From Aldehydirespirator sp965261105 (GTDB lineage: Bacteria > Actinomycetota > Acidimicrobiia > Acidimicrobiales > Aldehydirespiratoraceae), in NCBI GenBank assembly GCA_965261105.1, contig CBDHCM010000006.1, positions 2,790,001 through 2,854,000 on the forward strand: DNA of 64,000 nucleotides, read 5' to 3'. The position numbers were made by a program, and so were the translations under genes. This document shows positions 37,273-46,544 of the stretch, in pieces. The stretch's first letter is position 1. Every line of letters starts with the position of its first letter. Below the pieces are notes generated by a model. That model was not told where the DNA came from. It searched no databases and worked only from the letters and a program-made list of their open reading frames with translations.

Positions 37273-39519
37273 CTAGCTGGCGCGGGAGTTGCGGCCGGGG
37301 AGGACGCGGTAGGCCTCGAAGACCGCTTCGAGGGCCAAGACCCGCGAGAGCACCGAGTCGAGCTGGGACAAGTCGGCCAACTCGAACTCGAAGTCCATGC
37401 GGGCGATGAAGTCGTCGCCGGTCTCAGCCCGGGCGCTGATGATGCTCAGGCGGTGCTCGGCCAGCACGTCGGTCACATCGCGAAGCAGGCCGGGCCGGTC
37501 CAGCGCGTGCACCGAGATCGTCGTCGAGAACCTGCCGGCGAAATCGGCGTCCCACTCCACCTCGATCAGCCGGTCGGCCTGACCCTCCACCAGCCCCATG
37601 GCGTTGATGCAGTCCGCCCGGTGCACCGACACGCCCCGGCCCCGGGTCACGAAGCCCATGATGTCGTCGGGCGGCACCGGCGCGCAGCACTGCGACAGCC
37701 GGATCAGGATGTCGTCGAGGCCCTCCACGTGCACGCCCACATCGGCGTCGCTGCGGAGGTGCCCGGTCCGCCGCCTGGCGGTGGTGGGCAGGCGGTCGCG
37801 GTCGCGGTCACCGGCGCCGTCTGAGTCGTCGCCCTGCAGTGCCCGGGCGAAGCGGCCGGCCACCGAGGCCGCCGACTGGTGGCCCTCCCCTATGGCCAGG
37901 AACAGCAGTTCGGTGGAGCTGTAGTTGAGCTGCTCGGCGACCGACTCCATCAGCTTGTCCTTCACCAGGCGCTGGGCCGGCAGGCCCTCGCGCCGCAGGG
38001 CCTGGATCAGGTCGTCGCGGCCGTTCTCGATGGCGTCGGCCCGGCGCTCACGGGAGTACCACTGCTTGATCTTGTTGGCGGCCCGGCGGCTGGCCACAAA
38101 CTTGAGCCAGTCCCGGCTCGGCCCCGCACCCTCGCTGCGGGTGGTGAAGACCTCCACCATGTCGCCCGACAGCAGGCGACTGTCCAGAGCCACTAGGCGG
38201 CCGTTCACCTTGGCGCCCACGCAGGCGTGGCCCACATCGGTGTGGATGCTGTAGGCGAAGTCCACCGGCGTGGCCCCCACCGGCAGCTCGATCACCTTGC
38301 CCTGGGGCGTGAACACGTACACCTCGTCGGTGTCGAGCTCGGTCTTGAGATTGGACATGAACTCTGCCGGGTCCGATGTCTCCTGCTGCCAGTCGACGAT
38401 GCGCGACAGCCAGGCCATCTCCTGCGACGGCGAGTCGTCCTTGTACTCCCAGTGGGCGGCCACGCCGTACTCGGCCCGCTCATGCATCGCTCGGGTGCGG
38501 ATCTGCACCTCCAGCGTCTTGCCCTGCGGCCCCACCACCGTCGTGTGCAGCGACTGGTAGAGATTGAACTTCGGCATGGCGATGTAGTCCTTGAACCGGC
38601 CCTGCACCGGCCGCCAAGTGGCGTGGATCGAGCCCAGCGCCGCGTAGCAGTCCCGCACCGAGTCCACCAGCAACCGGATGCCGATGAGGTCGAAGATCTC
38701 CTCGAAGGAGCGGCCCTTGACCACCATCTTCTCGTAGATCGACCACAGGTGTTTGGGACGGCCGGTGACCTCGGCCTCTATTCCGAGCTCGGCCAGGCGG
38801 AACTCGACGTCCCCCAGCACCTGCTCCAGGTAGATGTCTCGCTCCGGGGCCCGCTGCTGCACCATCTGGTCGATCTCCGCGTAGCGACGGGGCTCAAGGG
38901 CGGCGAAGGCGAGGTCCTCCAGCTGCTGCTTGATGTCCTGCATCCCGAGGCGGTGGGCCAGGGGCGCGTACACGTCGAGGGTCTCGCGGGCGATGTAGTC
39001 CTGCTTGAACGCGGGCAGCACCGCGAGGGTGCGGAGATTGTGCAGCCGGTCGGCCAGCTTGATGATCAGCACCCGCAAGTCCCGGGCTATGGCCACGATC
39101 ATCTTGCGCACCGAGGCGGCCTGCTGCTGCTCGCGGGTGTCGTACTGAACCCGGTCGAGTTTGGTTACCCCGTCGACAATCCGGGCGACCTCCGGACCGA
39201 AGTCGGCCTCAATGACGGCCAGGGCAATGTCAGTGTCCTCCACCGCGTCGTGAAGAAGCGACGCGGCGATGGTCACGTCGTCGAGCCCCAGGCGGGCCAC
39301 GATGGCGGCCACCGCCAGGGGGTGGCGGATGTAGGGCTCCCCCGACAGGCGCATCTGGCCCTCATGGGCCTTGGCCGCAACGTCGAAGGCTCGCACGATG
39401 AGGTCGGGCGAGCCGTCTCGATGGCGCCGGCGATAAGACTCCAGCAGCGGCCCGATCTCGGCCGCCGCAGGCCGCCGGGCTCCCCGGCGCCAGGGCAGGA
39501 CCCGGGTGACGGTGGCCAC
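37273..39519 (-). CDS. rel: Bifunctional (p)ppGpp synthetase/hydrolase
   Basis: Stringent-response enzyme of 748 residues. The hydrolase domain retains the metal motif SLLHDAVEDT (His 90, Asp 91) with HPLAV upstream, so hydrolysis is likely active. The synthetase domain has GRSFEEIFDLIGIRLLV and GRFKDYIAMPKFNLYQSLHT. A TGS domain (VYVFTPQGKVIELPVGATPV) and C-terminal ACT domain (TISVHALDRPGLLRDVTDVL) follow. A single long Rel is the actinobacterial pattern. Its stop is 15 bp from the helicase remnant's stop. Confidence 0.96.
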   Translation of the reverse strand: MATVTRVLPWRRGARRPAAAEIGPLLESYRRRHRDGSPDLIVRAFDVAAKAHEGQMRLSGEPYIRHPLAVAAIVARLGLDDVTIAASLLHDAVEDTDIALAVIEADFGPEVARIVDGVTKLDRVQYDTREQQQAASVRKMIVAIARDLRVLIIKLADRLHNLRTLAVLPAFKQDYIARETLDVYAPLAHRLGMQDIKQQLEDLAFAALEPRRYAEIDQMVQQRAPERDIYLEQVLGDVEFRLAELGIEAEVTGRPKHLWSIYEKMVVKGRSFEEIFDLIGIRLLVDSVRDCYAALGSIHATWRPVQGRFKDYIAMPKFNLYQSLHTTVVGPQGKTLEVQIRTRAMHERAEYGVAAHWEYKDDSPSQEMAWLSRIVDWQQETSDPAEFMSNLKTELDTDEVYVFTPQGKVIELPVGATPVDFAYSIHTDVGHACVGAKVNGRLVALDSRLLSGDMVEVFTTRSEGAGPSRDWLKFVASRRAANKIKQWYSRERRADAIENGRDDLIQALRREGLPAQRLVKDKLMESVAEQLNYSSTELLFLAIGEGHQSAASVAGRFARALQGDDSDGAGDRDRDRLPTTARRRTGHLRSDADVGVHVEGLDDILIRLSQCCAPVPPDDIMGFVTRGRGVSVHRADCINAMGLVEGQADRLIEVEWDADFAGRFSTTISVHALDRPGLLRDVTDVLAEHRLSIISARAETGDDFIARMDFEFELADLSQLDSVLSRVLALEAVFEAYRVLPGRNSRAS

Positions 39520-39554
39520 CTAGACCGGCTCCCCCCGAGCGAGGGCCACGGCGT

Positions 39555-40691
39555 TCACCGCTTCTTCTTCTTGCGGGGACGCGGGGGGATGGCGCCGGGC
39601 GCCGATGGGGCCGCAGCCCGGGGAGCCGATCCGGCCCGCCGGGCTTCGGTCGACCGTTTGGCTGCGGCCGCCTCGCCCAGCACCGCGTCGTCGGCCGCGA
39701 TGGTGCGGGTGGCCGCGCCGCCCTGCCCGCCGCCGCGCAGGCGGATCCTCTCGGCCATCTCGACGTAGGCGGGCTCGCGCTCCTTCATCTTGGCCACCAC
39801 CGCGGCTGCTACGAACAACGAAGAGTAGGTGCCCACCGCGATGCCCACCAGCAGGGCGATGGCGAACTCCTGCAGCGTGACCGCTCCCAGCACGAACGAG
39901 CCGATGACCAGCATCGACACCACCGGGATCATCGACGTGATCGACGTGTTGACCGAGCGCATCAGCACCTGGTTGAGCGACAGGTTCATCATCTCGGTGT
40001 AGGTGTAGCGGCCGGTGGCCGACACCCGGCCCACCACCTCGCGCACCTTGTCGTAGACGACGATCGTGTCGTAGAGCGAGTAGCCCATGATGGTAAGGAA
40101 CGCGATGACCGTGGCCGGGGTGATCTCGAACTGGAACAGCGAGTAGAAGCCCACCGACACCACGATGTCGTGGGCCACCGCCAGCAGCGCCCCCACGGCC
40201 ATCCTCCACTCGAGCCTGACCGCGATGTAGGCGGCGACGATCGCGAAGAAGGCGATCAAGGCGGTGCGGGCCTGGCCGGTGATCTCAGAACCCCACGACG
40301 GGCCGACGGTGGTGACGCTCACGTCGTCGCCGGTGACGCCGGCCAGCTCGGCCAAGGCGTTGCGCACGCCGTCCACCGCCTCGGCCCCCTCGACGTCGGC
40401 CCGCACCCGGATCGTGTCTCCGCCGAGCGTCTGGATCTTGGCGTCGGCCGCGCCGGTGCTCCGTAGAGCATCGCGGACCTCCGCCACCGACACTGCCGGC
40501 GCCGGCACCTCCCAGGAGGTTCCCCCCTCGAACTCGATGCCCAGATCGATGCCCCGCACGGCGAAGCTGCCGAGGCTCACCACCACCGCAGCGAGCGAGC
40601 CCATCAGGGCCCGCCTCCAGAGCCTCGGGAAGTCGATCTGCTGCTCTCCCCGGTACGCGGACGCCAGCCGGCGCAGGGACCAGCCCGTCAT
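39555..40691 (-). CDS. secF: Protein translocase subunit SecF
   Basis: Inner-membrane partner of SecD that uses the proton gradient to aid export. The product is 378 residues: first membrane helix, then the periplasmic P1 domain with IDLGIEFEGGTSWEV, and five more helices including AVAHDIVVSVGFYSLFQFEI and TIMGYSLYDTIVVYDKVRE, NTSITSMIPVVSMLVIGSFV. The basic Arg/Ala-rich tail ends in KKKKR. ATG 40691 overlaps the secD stop by 4 nt. Confidence 0.94.
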   Translation of the reverse strand: MTGWSLRRLASAYRGEQQIDFPRLWRRALMGSLAAVVVSLGSFAVRGIDLGIEFEGGTSWEVPAPAVSVAEVRDALRSTGAADAKIQTLGGDTIRVRADVEGAEAVDGVRNALAELAGVTGDDVSVTTVGPSWGSEITGQARTALIAFFAIVAAYIAVRLEWRMAVGALLAVAHDIVVSVGFYSLFQFEITPATVIAFLTIMGYSLYDTIVVYDKVREVVGRVSATGRYTYTEMMNLSLNQVLMRSVNTSITSMIPVVSMLVIGSFVLGAVTLQEFAIALLVGIAVGTYSSLFVAAAVVAKMKEREPAYVEMAERIRLRGGGQGGAATRTIAADDAVLGEAAAAKRSTEARRAGSAPRAAAPSAPGAIPPRPRKKKKR

Positions 40692-42139
40692 GGCGTCGCT
40701 CCCGGCTGCCGGCTCTGGGGCCGCGCCAGGGAGGCGGGTATTCCGAACCGGCCCGGATGGGCGTACAGGCCCGACACTCGGGACATCAGACCGATCAGCG
40801 GCCCCATGAAGAAGTACGTCGCGACGAGGTCGAGGATCGTGGCCAGCCCCAGGTACAGGGCGAAGCCGCGCACCGGGCCCGAGGTCAGCCAGTACAGGAC
40901 GGCGGCCGCGATCAGCGACGCGCAGTCCGCCTTGACGATCGTGGAGTACGCCACCGGGAAGGCGCGGTCGACCGCCGAGCGCAATGTCCGGCCCGAGCGC
41001 ACGTCCTCCTTGAGGTGCTCAAAATAGACGACGTTGGAGTCGACCGACACGCCGATGGCCACGATGAGGCCGGTGACACCGGCCAGGGTCAGCGCGAGCC
41101 CCTGCGACTCGCCCAGCCAGGCGATGATCGTCCACAGCATCGCGCCCGACAGGCCCAGGCTGGCGATGGCCACCAAGCCCAGCAGGCGGTAGTACGCGAT
41201 CAGGTACACCGACACCAGCCCCAGCCCGATGAGCCCCGCGAGGACACCGGCGGAGAGGGCGTCGGTTCCCAGCGACGCCGACACGATCTGGCTCTGCTGA
41301 GCCTCCAGCTCCACTGGCAGGGCGCCGTAGTCGAGCACGAGGGCCACGTCGCGGGCTTCTTCCTCGCTGAAGCCCCCCGAGATGGTGATGCTGGAACGCT
41401 CGAACGGGTCGAAGAAGGCCCTGTCGCCCTGGACCACCGGCGCGCTCACCACCTCGTTGTCGAGTTCGATGGCCACCTGCCCGGTGGGGCACGACGGGTC
41501 GCGGCCATGGCATCTGCGGCTCACCGCGTTGAACCGGTCGATGCCTTCGGGTCCCGGCTTGAACGTGGGTGCCACGAACCAGCCGATGCCAGCCAGGGCG
41601 TTGTATTGAGCGACCGCGCCCTCAAGGCCGTCGCCGGCGACCGCGGTGGGGCCGAGCCGGTAGCGGGACTCGACGTTGCGGTCGTCGTCGTAGAGGGGCA
41701 GCACCACCACGGCGGCGGCGGCGGCCTCGCCCTCGGTGAGGGCGTACAGGGCCAGCAGCGGGTCCTCGCGGTCGACGCCCTCGAATGCGCTCTCTCTCAG
41801 CACGCTCAGCACAGGGCGGAACCGCAGCTCCGCGGTCTGGCCCACGAGGTCCAGCGCCCGCTGCTGCTCGTCGACTCCGGGAAGCTGCACGAGGATGTTG
41901 CCGCCCTGGGTGGAGATTTCGGGCTCGGCAACGCCGAGGCCGTCGACGCGGTTGCGGATGATCTCCACCGCCACGTCCAGCTCATCAGGCTCCGCGGCCC
42001 GGGTCGGCTCCAGCACCACGCTGGCGCCGCCCTGAAGGTCAAGGCCGAGCAGGGGCTCGTTGCCGGCGACCACCGTGTACACCGCCCCAGCGACGGCGAC
42101 GACGACGATGCCGATCACATAGATGAACTGCCGGCGCAC
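40688..42139 (-). CDS. secD: Protein translocase subunit SecD
   Basis: Product of 483 residues. The N-terminal helix is followed by LLGLDLQGGASVVLEP and IRNRVDGLGVAEPEISTQGG, ILVQLPGVD, a large extracytoplasmic domain, and the C-terminal five-helix block with IGVSVDSNVVYFEHLKEDVR and RAFPVAYSTIVKADCASLIA. Cysteines near the P1 head are unusual but not diagnostic. It lies 48 nt after yajC and is coupled to secF. Confidence 0.95.
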   Translation of the reverse strand: MRRQFIYVIGIVVVAVAGAVYTVVAGNEPLLGLDLQGGASVVLEPTRAAEPDELDVAVEIIRNRVDGLGVAEPEISTQGGNILVQLPGVDEQQRALDLVGQTAELRFRPVLSVLRESAFEGVDREDPLLALYALTEGEAAAAAVVVLPLYDDDRNVESRYRLGPTAVAGDGLEGAVAQYNALAGIGWFVAPTFKPGPEGIDRFNAVSRRCHGRDPSCPTGQVAIELDNEVVSAPVVQGDRAFFDPFERSSITISGGFSEEEARDVALVLDYGALPVELEAQQSQIVSASLGTDALSAGVLAGLIGLGLVSVYLIAYYRLLGLVAIASLGLSGAMLWTIIAWLGESQGLALTLAGVTGLIVAIGVSVDSNVVYFEHLKEDVRSGRTLRSAVDRAFPVAYSTIVKADCASLIAAAVLYWLTSGPVRGFALYLGLATILDLVATYFFMGPLIGLMSRVSGLYAHPGRFGIPASLARPQSRQPGATP

Positions 42140-42187
42140 GGCTCCTCCCGCGGGCCCGCCCCGGAGTCCCCTCGGAACGTTCGAGGC

Positions 42188-42496
42188 CTAGCCGTCCGCC
42201 GAGTCGTCGTCGACTGCGGGCTCGGCGTCCTCGTCGGCAGGTTCGGCCACCTTGCCGGCGATGGCGTCCCGAGAGACCTTCAGCTCCACATCCGGAGCGA
42301 CCTCGAGCCACACGACGGCGTCCTCGACCTCCGCCACGACGCCGTGGATACCGGCGTTGGTCACCACCTCGTCACCCGCCTGCAGGGAGCGCACTAGCTC
42401 CCGGCGGGCCTTCTCGCGCTTCTGCTGGGGACGCAGCAGCAGGTAGTAGAAGGCGCCGATAACGAGAACGAGGAAAAAAACGGATCCGGGGTCCAT
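42188..42496 (-). CDS. yajC: Preprotein translocase accessory subunit YajC
   Basis: Small membrane protein of 102 residues. The single N-terminal helix FFLVLVIGAFYYLLLRPQQK is the YajC hallmark, followed by LQAGDEVVTNAGIHGVV and an acidic tail. It lies 9 nt after tgt and before secD, the standard order. Confidence 0.94.
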   Translation of the reverse strand: MDPGSVFFLVLVIGAFYYLLLRPQQKREKARRELVRSLQAGDEVVTNAGIHGVVAEVEDAVVWLEVAPDVELKVSRDAIAGKVAEPADEDAEPAVDDDSADG

Positions 42497-42505
42497 CCCG
42501 CGAGC

Positions 42506-43615
42506 CTAGGCCCAGATGCGGCCCACGCCTGCGCGCAGCTCCTCGAAAGTCCCGGACCGCACCGCGGCGCGCACCTGGTCCATGAGGCGCAACAGCCACG
42601 CCAGATTGTGCAGGGTGACCAGCCGGGCCGCGGTCGGCTCGTGGGTGACCAGCAGGTGGCGGAGGTAGCCGCGGGACCAGCGGCCGGCCGGACTGTCACC
42701 GAACGAGGGGTCGAGAGGCTCGTCGCTGCCGGCATGTCGGGCGGCCGCGAGGTTGTAGCGGCCCGCGTCACTCAGGACCGTGCCGTGGCGGCCCAGCCGG
42801 GTGGGCAGAACACAGTCGAACATGTCGATGCCGCGGGCCACCGCCTCCACGATGCCGACCGGGTCGCCCAAGCCCATGAAATAGCGGGGCTTGTCGACCG
42901 GGAGCGCGGCGGTGCACGCCTCGAGCGCGGCCAGCATCTGGGGGCGCTCCTCGCCCACCGACAGCCCTCCCACCGCGTACCCGTCAAATCCGATGTCGAC
43001 GGTGCGCCCGGCGGACTCGCGCCGCAGCTCGATGTCCGCGCCGCCCTGCACGATGCCGAACTGGCACTGGCGCTGCGCCGCGTCCGGATGGGCCAAGAAC
43101 GCGTCGCGGCCGCGGCGGGCCCAGATGGCAGTGCGGCGCACCGCCTCCTGAAGGACTGGGAGATCCGCCACCGCGGAGGGGCAGACGTCGAGCACCATGG
43201 TTATGTCGGCGCCGATCAGCGCCTGCTCTCCCACCGCATCCTCGGGCGTGAGCCGGCACTTCGAGCCGTCGTAGACCGACGCGAAGCTGGCGCCGTCGTC
43301 GTCCACGTCCGGGTCAAGCGAGTAGATCTGGTATCCGCCGGAGTCGGTGAGCACATGGCCCCCCCAGCGGGCGAAGCCGTGGATCCCGCCGAGTCGGTGG
43401 ACGGTCTCGGACCCGGGCCGGAGCATCAGGTGGTAGGTGTTGGCCAGCACGACCTCCACGCCGAGGGCCTCCAAGTCCGACGAGTCGAGATGCTTCACCG
43501 CGCCGCGGGTGCCCACCGGCATGAAGCACGGCGTGGCGAAGCTGCCCCTCGCGGTTGTGACCGTCCCGGTGCGGGCGTCGCCCGCGGTGCTCCCGACGCG
43601 GAAGGAGGCCCGCAT
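42506..43615 (-). CDS. tgt: tRNA-guanine transglycosylase lacking zinc cysteines
   Basis: Inserts a queuine precursor at tRNA position 34. The product is 369 residues from ATG 43615, overlapping the queA stop (ATGA). Conserved parts: MPVGTRGAVK, GGHVLTDSGGYQIYSLD (general acid/base Asp), QFGIVQGG, YAVGGLSVGE, and IDMFDCVLPTRLGRHGTVLS with the nucleophile Asp. The zinc site is missing: where bacterial Tgt has CxCxxC before the YLRHL segment, this protein reads LDPSFGDSPAGRWSRGYLRH, without any Cys; only the later LHNL His remains. Either a zinc-independent variant or an impaired enzyme; the catalytic residues argue for function. Confidence 0.88.
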   Translation of the reverse strand: MRASFRVGSTAGDARTGTVTTARGSFATPCFMPVGTRGAVKHLDSSDLEALGVEVVLANTYHLMLRPGSETVHRLGGIHGFARWGGHVLTDSGGYQIYSLDPDVDDDGASFASVYDGSKCRLTPEDAVGEQALIGADITMVLDVCPSAVADLPVLQEAVRRTAIWARRGRDAFLAHPDAAQRQCQFGIVQGGADIELRRESAGRTVDIGFDGYAVGGLSVGEERPQMLAALEACTAALPVDKPRYFMGLGDPVGIVEAVARGIDMFDCVLPTRLGRHGTVLSDAGRYNLAAARHAGSDEPLDPSFGDSPAGRWSRGYLRHLLVTHEPTAARLVTLHNLAWLLRLMDQVRAAVRSGTFEELRAGVGRIWA

Positions 43616-44772
43616 CACGGTGCTCCTGCGACAGGGTCGGCAAGCTCGGCGCGGGGCGCGAACATGGCGTCCTGGGTAGATAACGGAGTGTCGTAGTGCG
43701 CGGGGAGGTCGGCAAGCTCGGCGCGGGGCGCGAACATGGCGTCGCCGAAGGACAGGAACCGGTAGCCATGCGCCAATGCGGCCGTGTAGAGCGTGCGCCA
43801 GTGGGGGCCGATGAACGCGTCGAGCAGGCACAGCAGCGTTGAGCGCGGCATATGGAAGTTGGTCATCAGCGCGTCGACGACGCGCCACTCGTACGGCCGG
43901 CGGATGAACAGGCTGGTGCGACCGGACGCCTCGCCGGTGGCGGCCCACGCCTCCAGGCAGCGCACGACGGTGGTTCCCACCGCCACGACCCGGCCGGCTC
44001 GGTCCAGCGCCTGCTGGACATGGGCGGGCACGCAGTACTGCTCGGTGTGCATGTCGTGGTCGTCGAGGCGAGCCGCGGTGATGGGACGGAACGTGTCGAG
44101 GCCGACGGCCAACTCGACGGCCACAACCTCCGCTCCGGCGGCTCGCACCCGCCCGAGCAGCTTCTCGGTGAAGTGCAGGCCCGCGGTCGGGGCGGCAGCA
44201 GAGGCCGGCCTGCGGGCGTACACGGTCTGGTAACGCTCGGGGTCGTCGATTCCGGTGGTGATGTAGGGAGGCAGCGCAACGGCGCCGATCTCGTCGAGCA
44301 CCGCCAGCAGAGGCCGCCCGCCGGTGTCGACCCGGACCACCCGCCGCCCCTCCCCGAGATCGTCGCGGATCTCGACACCAACCGGCTCCTCCCCCAGGTC
44401 ATCGCCGGTCTCGGCACCAGCCCGACCGCGATGAGGGTCAAGCCGGACAATCTCTCCGGGTCGCAGGCGTCGCGACGGGCGCACCAGAGCCTCCCAGTCG
44501 CCGTCGTCGCGCTCGCGCAGCAGGAGCACCTCCACCGCTCCTCCTGTTGCCCGACGCATCCGCAGGCGAGCCGGCAGCACGCGCGTGTCGTTCACGACCA
44601 CGACGTCGCCGGGGCCCAGCAGCTCGGGCAGGTCGCTGACACGGCGGTGCGAGACGCCGTCGCTGCCGTCCACCAGCAGCCGCGCCTGGTCGCGTTCGGG
44701 CAGAGGTGACTGGGCGATGGCCTCATGCGGCAGGTCGTAGTCCAAGTCGTCGGGACTAGCCGGCGGCTCCAT
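43615..44772 (-). CDS. queA: S-adenosylmethionine:tRNA ribosyltransferase-isomerase
   Basis: Makes epoxyqueuosine on tRNA from the Tgt product. The product is 385 residues: DYDLPHEAIAQSPLPERDQARL, VVVNDTRVLPARL, ASAAAPTAGLHFT, ELAVGLDTFRPITA, and NFHMPRSTLLCLLDAFIG, then FLSFGDAMF. The C-terminus is extended: the segment DAMFAPRAELAD occurs twice, 24 residues apart, because 36 bp are duplicated. A low-complexity acidic stretch at about 120-145 also looks locally repeated (RDDLGE, GDDLGE). Coupled to tgt. Confidence 0.93.
   Translation of the reverse strand: MEPPASPDDLDYDLPHEAIAQSPLPERDQARLLVDGSDGVSHRRVSDLPELLGPGDVVVVNDTRVLPARLRMRRATGGAVEVLLLRERDDGDWEALVRPSRRLRPGEIVRLDPHRGRAGAETGDDLGEEPVGVEIRDDLGEGRRVVRVDTGGRPLLAVLDEIGAVALPPYITTGIDDPERYQTVYARRPASAAAPTAGLHFTEKLLGRVRAAGAEVVAVELAVGLDTFRPITAARLDDHDMHTEQYCVPAHVQQALDRAGRVVAVGTTVVRCLEAWAATGEASGRTSLFIRRPYEWRVVDALMTNFHMPRSTLLCLLDAFIGPHWRTLYTAALAHGYRFLSFGDAMFAPRAELADLPAHYDTPLSTQDAMFAPRAELADPVAGAP
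43636..43743. repeat. 36-bp direct repeat in the queA 3' end
   Basis: Two identical 36-bp copies (43636-43671 and 43708-43743; core GCAAGCTCGGCGCGGGGCGC) spaced by 36 bp, in frame, extending QueA by about 24 residues. The proximal copy lies at the conserved GDAMF ending, so the distal one is the addition. Confidence 0.9.
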
Positions 44773-44790
44773 AGCACCGGTCGCCGCAGC

Positions 44791-45903
44791 TCAGGTGAAC
44801 AGGCCCGGCTGGCCGCCCGGCCCGCCTTGGGGCGCTTCGAGACCGAGATGAGCCCAAGCCGCGCCCGTGGCCACCCGGCCCCTGGGCGTGCGCATCAGCA
44901 GCCCCTGCTGGATCAGGTACGGCTCGTAGACGTCCTCGACGGTCTCCGCCGGCTCGCTCACCGCTATGGCCAGGGTGGACAGCCCGACGGGGCCTCCTGC
45001 GAAGTTCCGGCACAAGGCCTCCAGCACGGCCCGGGAGACCCGGTCGAGCCCGAGTTCATCGACGCCGAAGAACGCCAGGCCGTCGGCCGCAACCGCCGAG
45101 TCGACGATCCTGTCGCGGTGCACCTCGGCGAAGTCGCGCACCTGCCGCAGCAGGCGGTTGGCGATGCGGGGCGTGCCCCTGGCCCGTCGGGCGATCTCGA
45201 CGGCGCCGGCGGTGTCTATGGTCACGCCGAGGATGCCGGCGGTCCGCTCCACGATCGACACCAGGTCGTCCACGATGTAGAAGTCAAGCCGGGCCACCAG
45301 CCCGAAACGGTCGCGCAGCGGGCCGGAAATGAGGCCGGTTCGAGTGGTGGCGCCCACGAGGGTGAACGGCTCCACGTCCAGGGGGATGGAGCGGGCCGCA
45401 GGACCCTTGCCGAGCACGATGTCGATGCGGAAGTCCTCCATCGCCGGGTAGAGCACCTCTTCCACGGGCCGGGGCAGCCGGTGCATCTCGTCGATGAAGA
45501 GCACATCGCCTGGCTCGAGCTTGGTGAGCATGGCCGCCAGGTCGCCGGCTCGCTCCAGCGCCGGGCCTGAGGTGGTCTGGAGGTGGGCGCCGAGCTCGTG
45601 GGCGACGATGTGGCTCAGCGTGGTCTTGCCGAGGCCGGGCGGGCCGGCGAATAGCAGATGGTCGACCGGCTCCCGGCGCCGGTGGGCAGCGGCGAGCAAC
45701 ACGTCGAGGTGGCCCTTGAGCTCGCTCTGGCCGACGAACTCCTCCAGGCTGCGGGGCCTGAGCGCGGCCTCGCCGCGTCGGTCGGCGGGCAGCGGATCCG
45801 GCGAGAGCAGCTCGGCGGCGTCGGCTGGCTGCGGCTCGCCGCCACGAGCGGCCGAACCCGGGGCCGGGGCCGGGGCCGGGGCCAGGATCTCCGAGCGGGA
45901 CAT
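44791..45903 (-). CDS. ruvB: Holliday junction branch migration helicase RuvB
   Basis: AAA+ motor of the RuvAB complex, 370 residues. Walker A LLFAGPPGLGKTTLSHIVA, Walker B DVLFIDEMHRLPRPVEEVLY, sensor TLVGATTRTGLISGPLRDRF, and a C-terminal winged helix with YEPYLIQQGLLMRTPRGRVA. The N-terminal 35 residues are a Pro/Ala-rich extension. It lies 26 nt after ruvA. Confidence 0.96.
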   Translation of the reverse strand: MSRSEILAPAPAPAPGSAARGGEPQPADAAELLSPDPLPADRRGEAALRPRSLEEFVGQSELKGHLDVLLAAAHRRREPVDHLLFAGPPGLGKTTLSHIVAHELGAHLQTTSGPALERAGDLAAMLTKLEPGDVLFIDEMHRLPRPVEEVLYPAMEDFRIDIVLGKGPAARSIPLDVEPFTLVGATTRTGLISGPLRDRFGLVARLDFYIVDDLVSIVERTAGILGVTIDTAGAVEIARRARGTPRIANRLLRQVRDFAEVHRDRIVDSAVAADGLAFFGVDELGLDRVSRAVLEALCRNFAGGPVGLSTLAIAVSEPAETVEDVYEPYLIQQGLLMRTPRGRVATGAAWAHLGLEAPQGGPGGQPGLFT

Positions 45904-45929
45904 GATCGGCGGCCTCCCCGCTCGGCCTC

Positions 45930-46544
45930 TCAGGCCGCGCCGGCGAGGCGCCGCAGCGCCTCGCGCAGCAGCCGTCCGGCGTCGTCGCCTGCGGGCAGGT
46001 CGGCAAGCACGCTGCGGATCTCTTCCGCGCCGTAGCCCAGCCCGTCGAGCGCGGACCGCACGTCGGTGCGGGCATCGTCATACACCGAGGGCGCTGCGGA
46101 GCCAGCTCCATCGGTTCCGGGGGGGGCCTCCACCTCCGGCAGGTCGAGGCGCGACTTGAGCTCGACGAGCATCCGCACGGCAGTCTTGGGTCCCACGCCC
46201 GGCACAAGGCACAGCGTGTCCACGTCGTCATCGGCCACGGCCCGGCGCAGCGCGTCGGGGTTGTGCACTGCCAGGATCGACAGCCCCAGCGCCGGACCCA
46301 CCCCGTGCGCGCCGATCAGCGCCTCGAAGGTGCGCCGTTCGTCCAGCGTCGAGAAGCCGTACAGCGTCTGAGAGTCCTCGCGCACTATGTGGCAGACGTG
46401 GACGAAGGTCTCCGAGCCCAGCTCGCCCGCGGCCGCAGCGGCGCGGGGTGTCGCCTGCACCCGGTAGCCGACGCCGGACACCTCCACCACCAGCTCAGCG
46501 TCCGGCGACCGGGTCAACAGCGAGCCCCGCAGCGACCCGATCAT
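45930..46544 (-). CDS. ruvA: Holliday junction DNA helicase subunit RuvA
   Basis: Tetrameric junction-binding protein, 204 residues from ATG 46544 (MIGSLRGSLL), which overlaps the ruvC stop by 4 nt. OB-fold N-terminus with VEVSGVGYRV; HhH motifs in LIGAHGVGPALGLSIL and LCLVPGVGPKTAVRMLVELK; C-terminal RuvB-binding domain DVRSALDGLGYGAEEIRSVL. Confidence 0.95.
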   Translation of the reverse strand: MIGSLRGSLLTRSPDAELVVEVSGVGYRVQATPRAAAAAGELGSETFVHVCHIVREDSQTLYGFSTLDERRTFEALIGAHGVGPALGLSILAVHNPDALRRAVADDDVDTLCLVPGVGPKTAVRMLVELKSRLDLPEVEAPPGTDGAGSAAPSVYDDARTDVRSALDGLGYGAEEIRSVLADLPAGDDAGRLLREALRRLAGAA

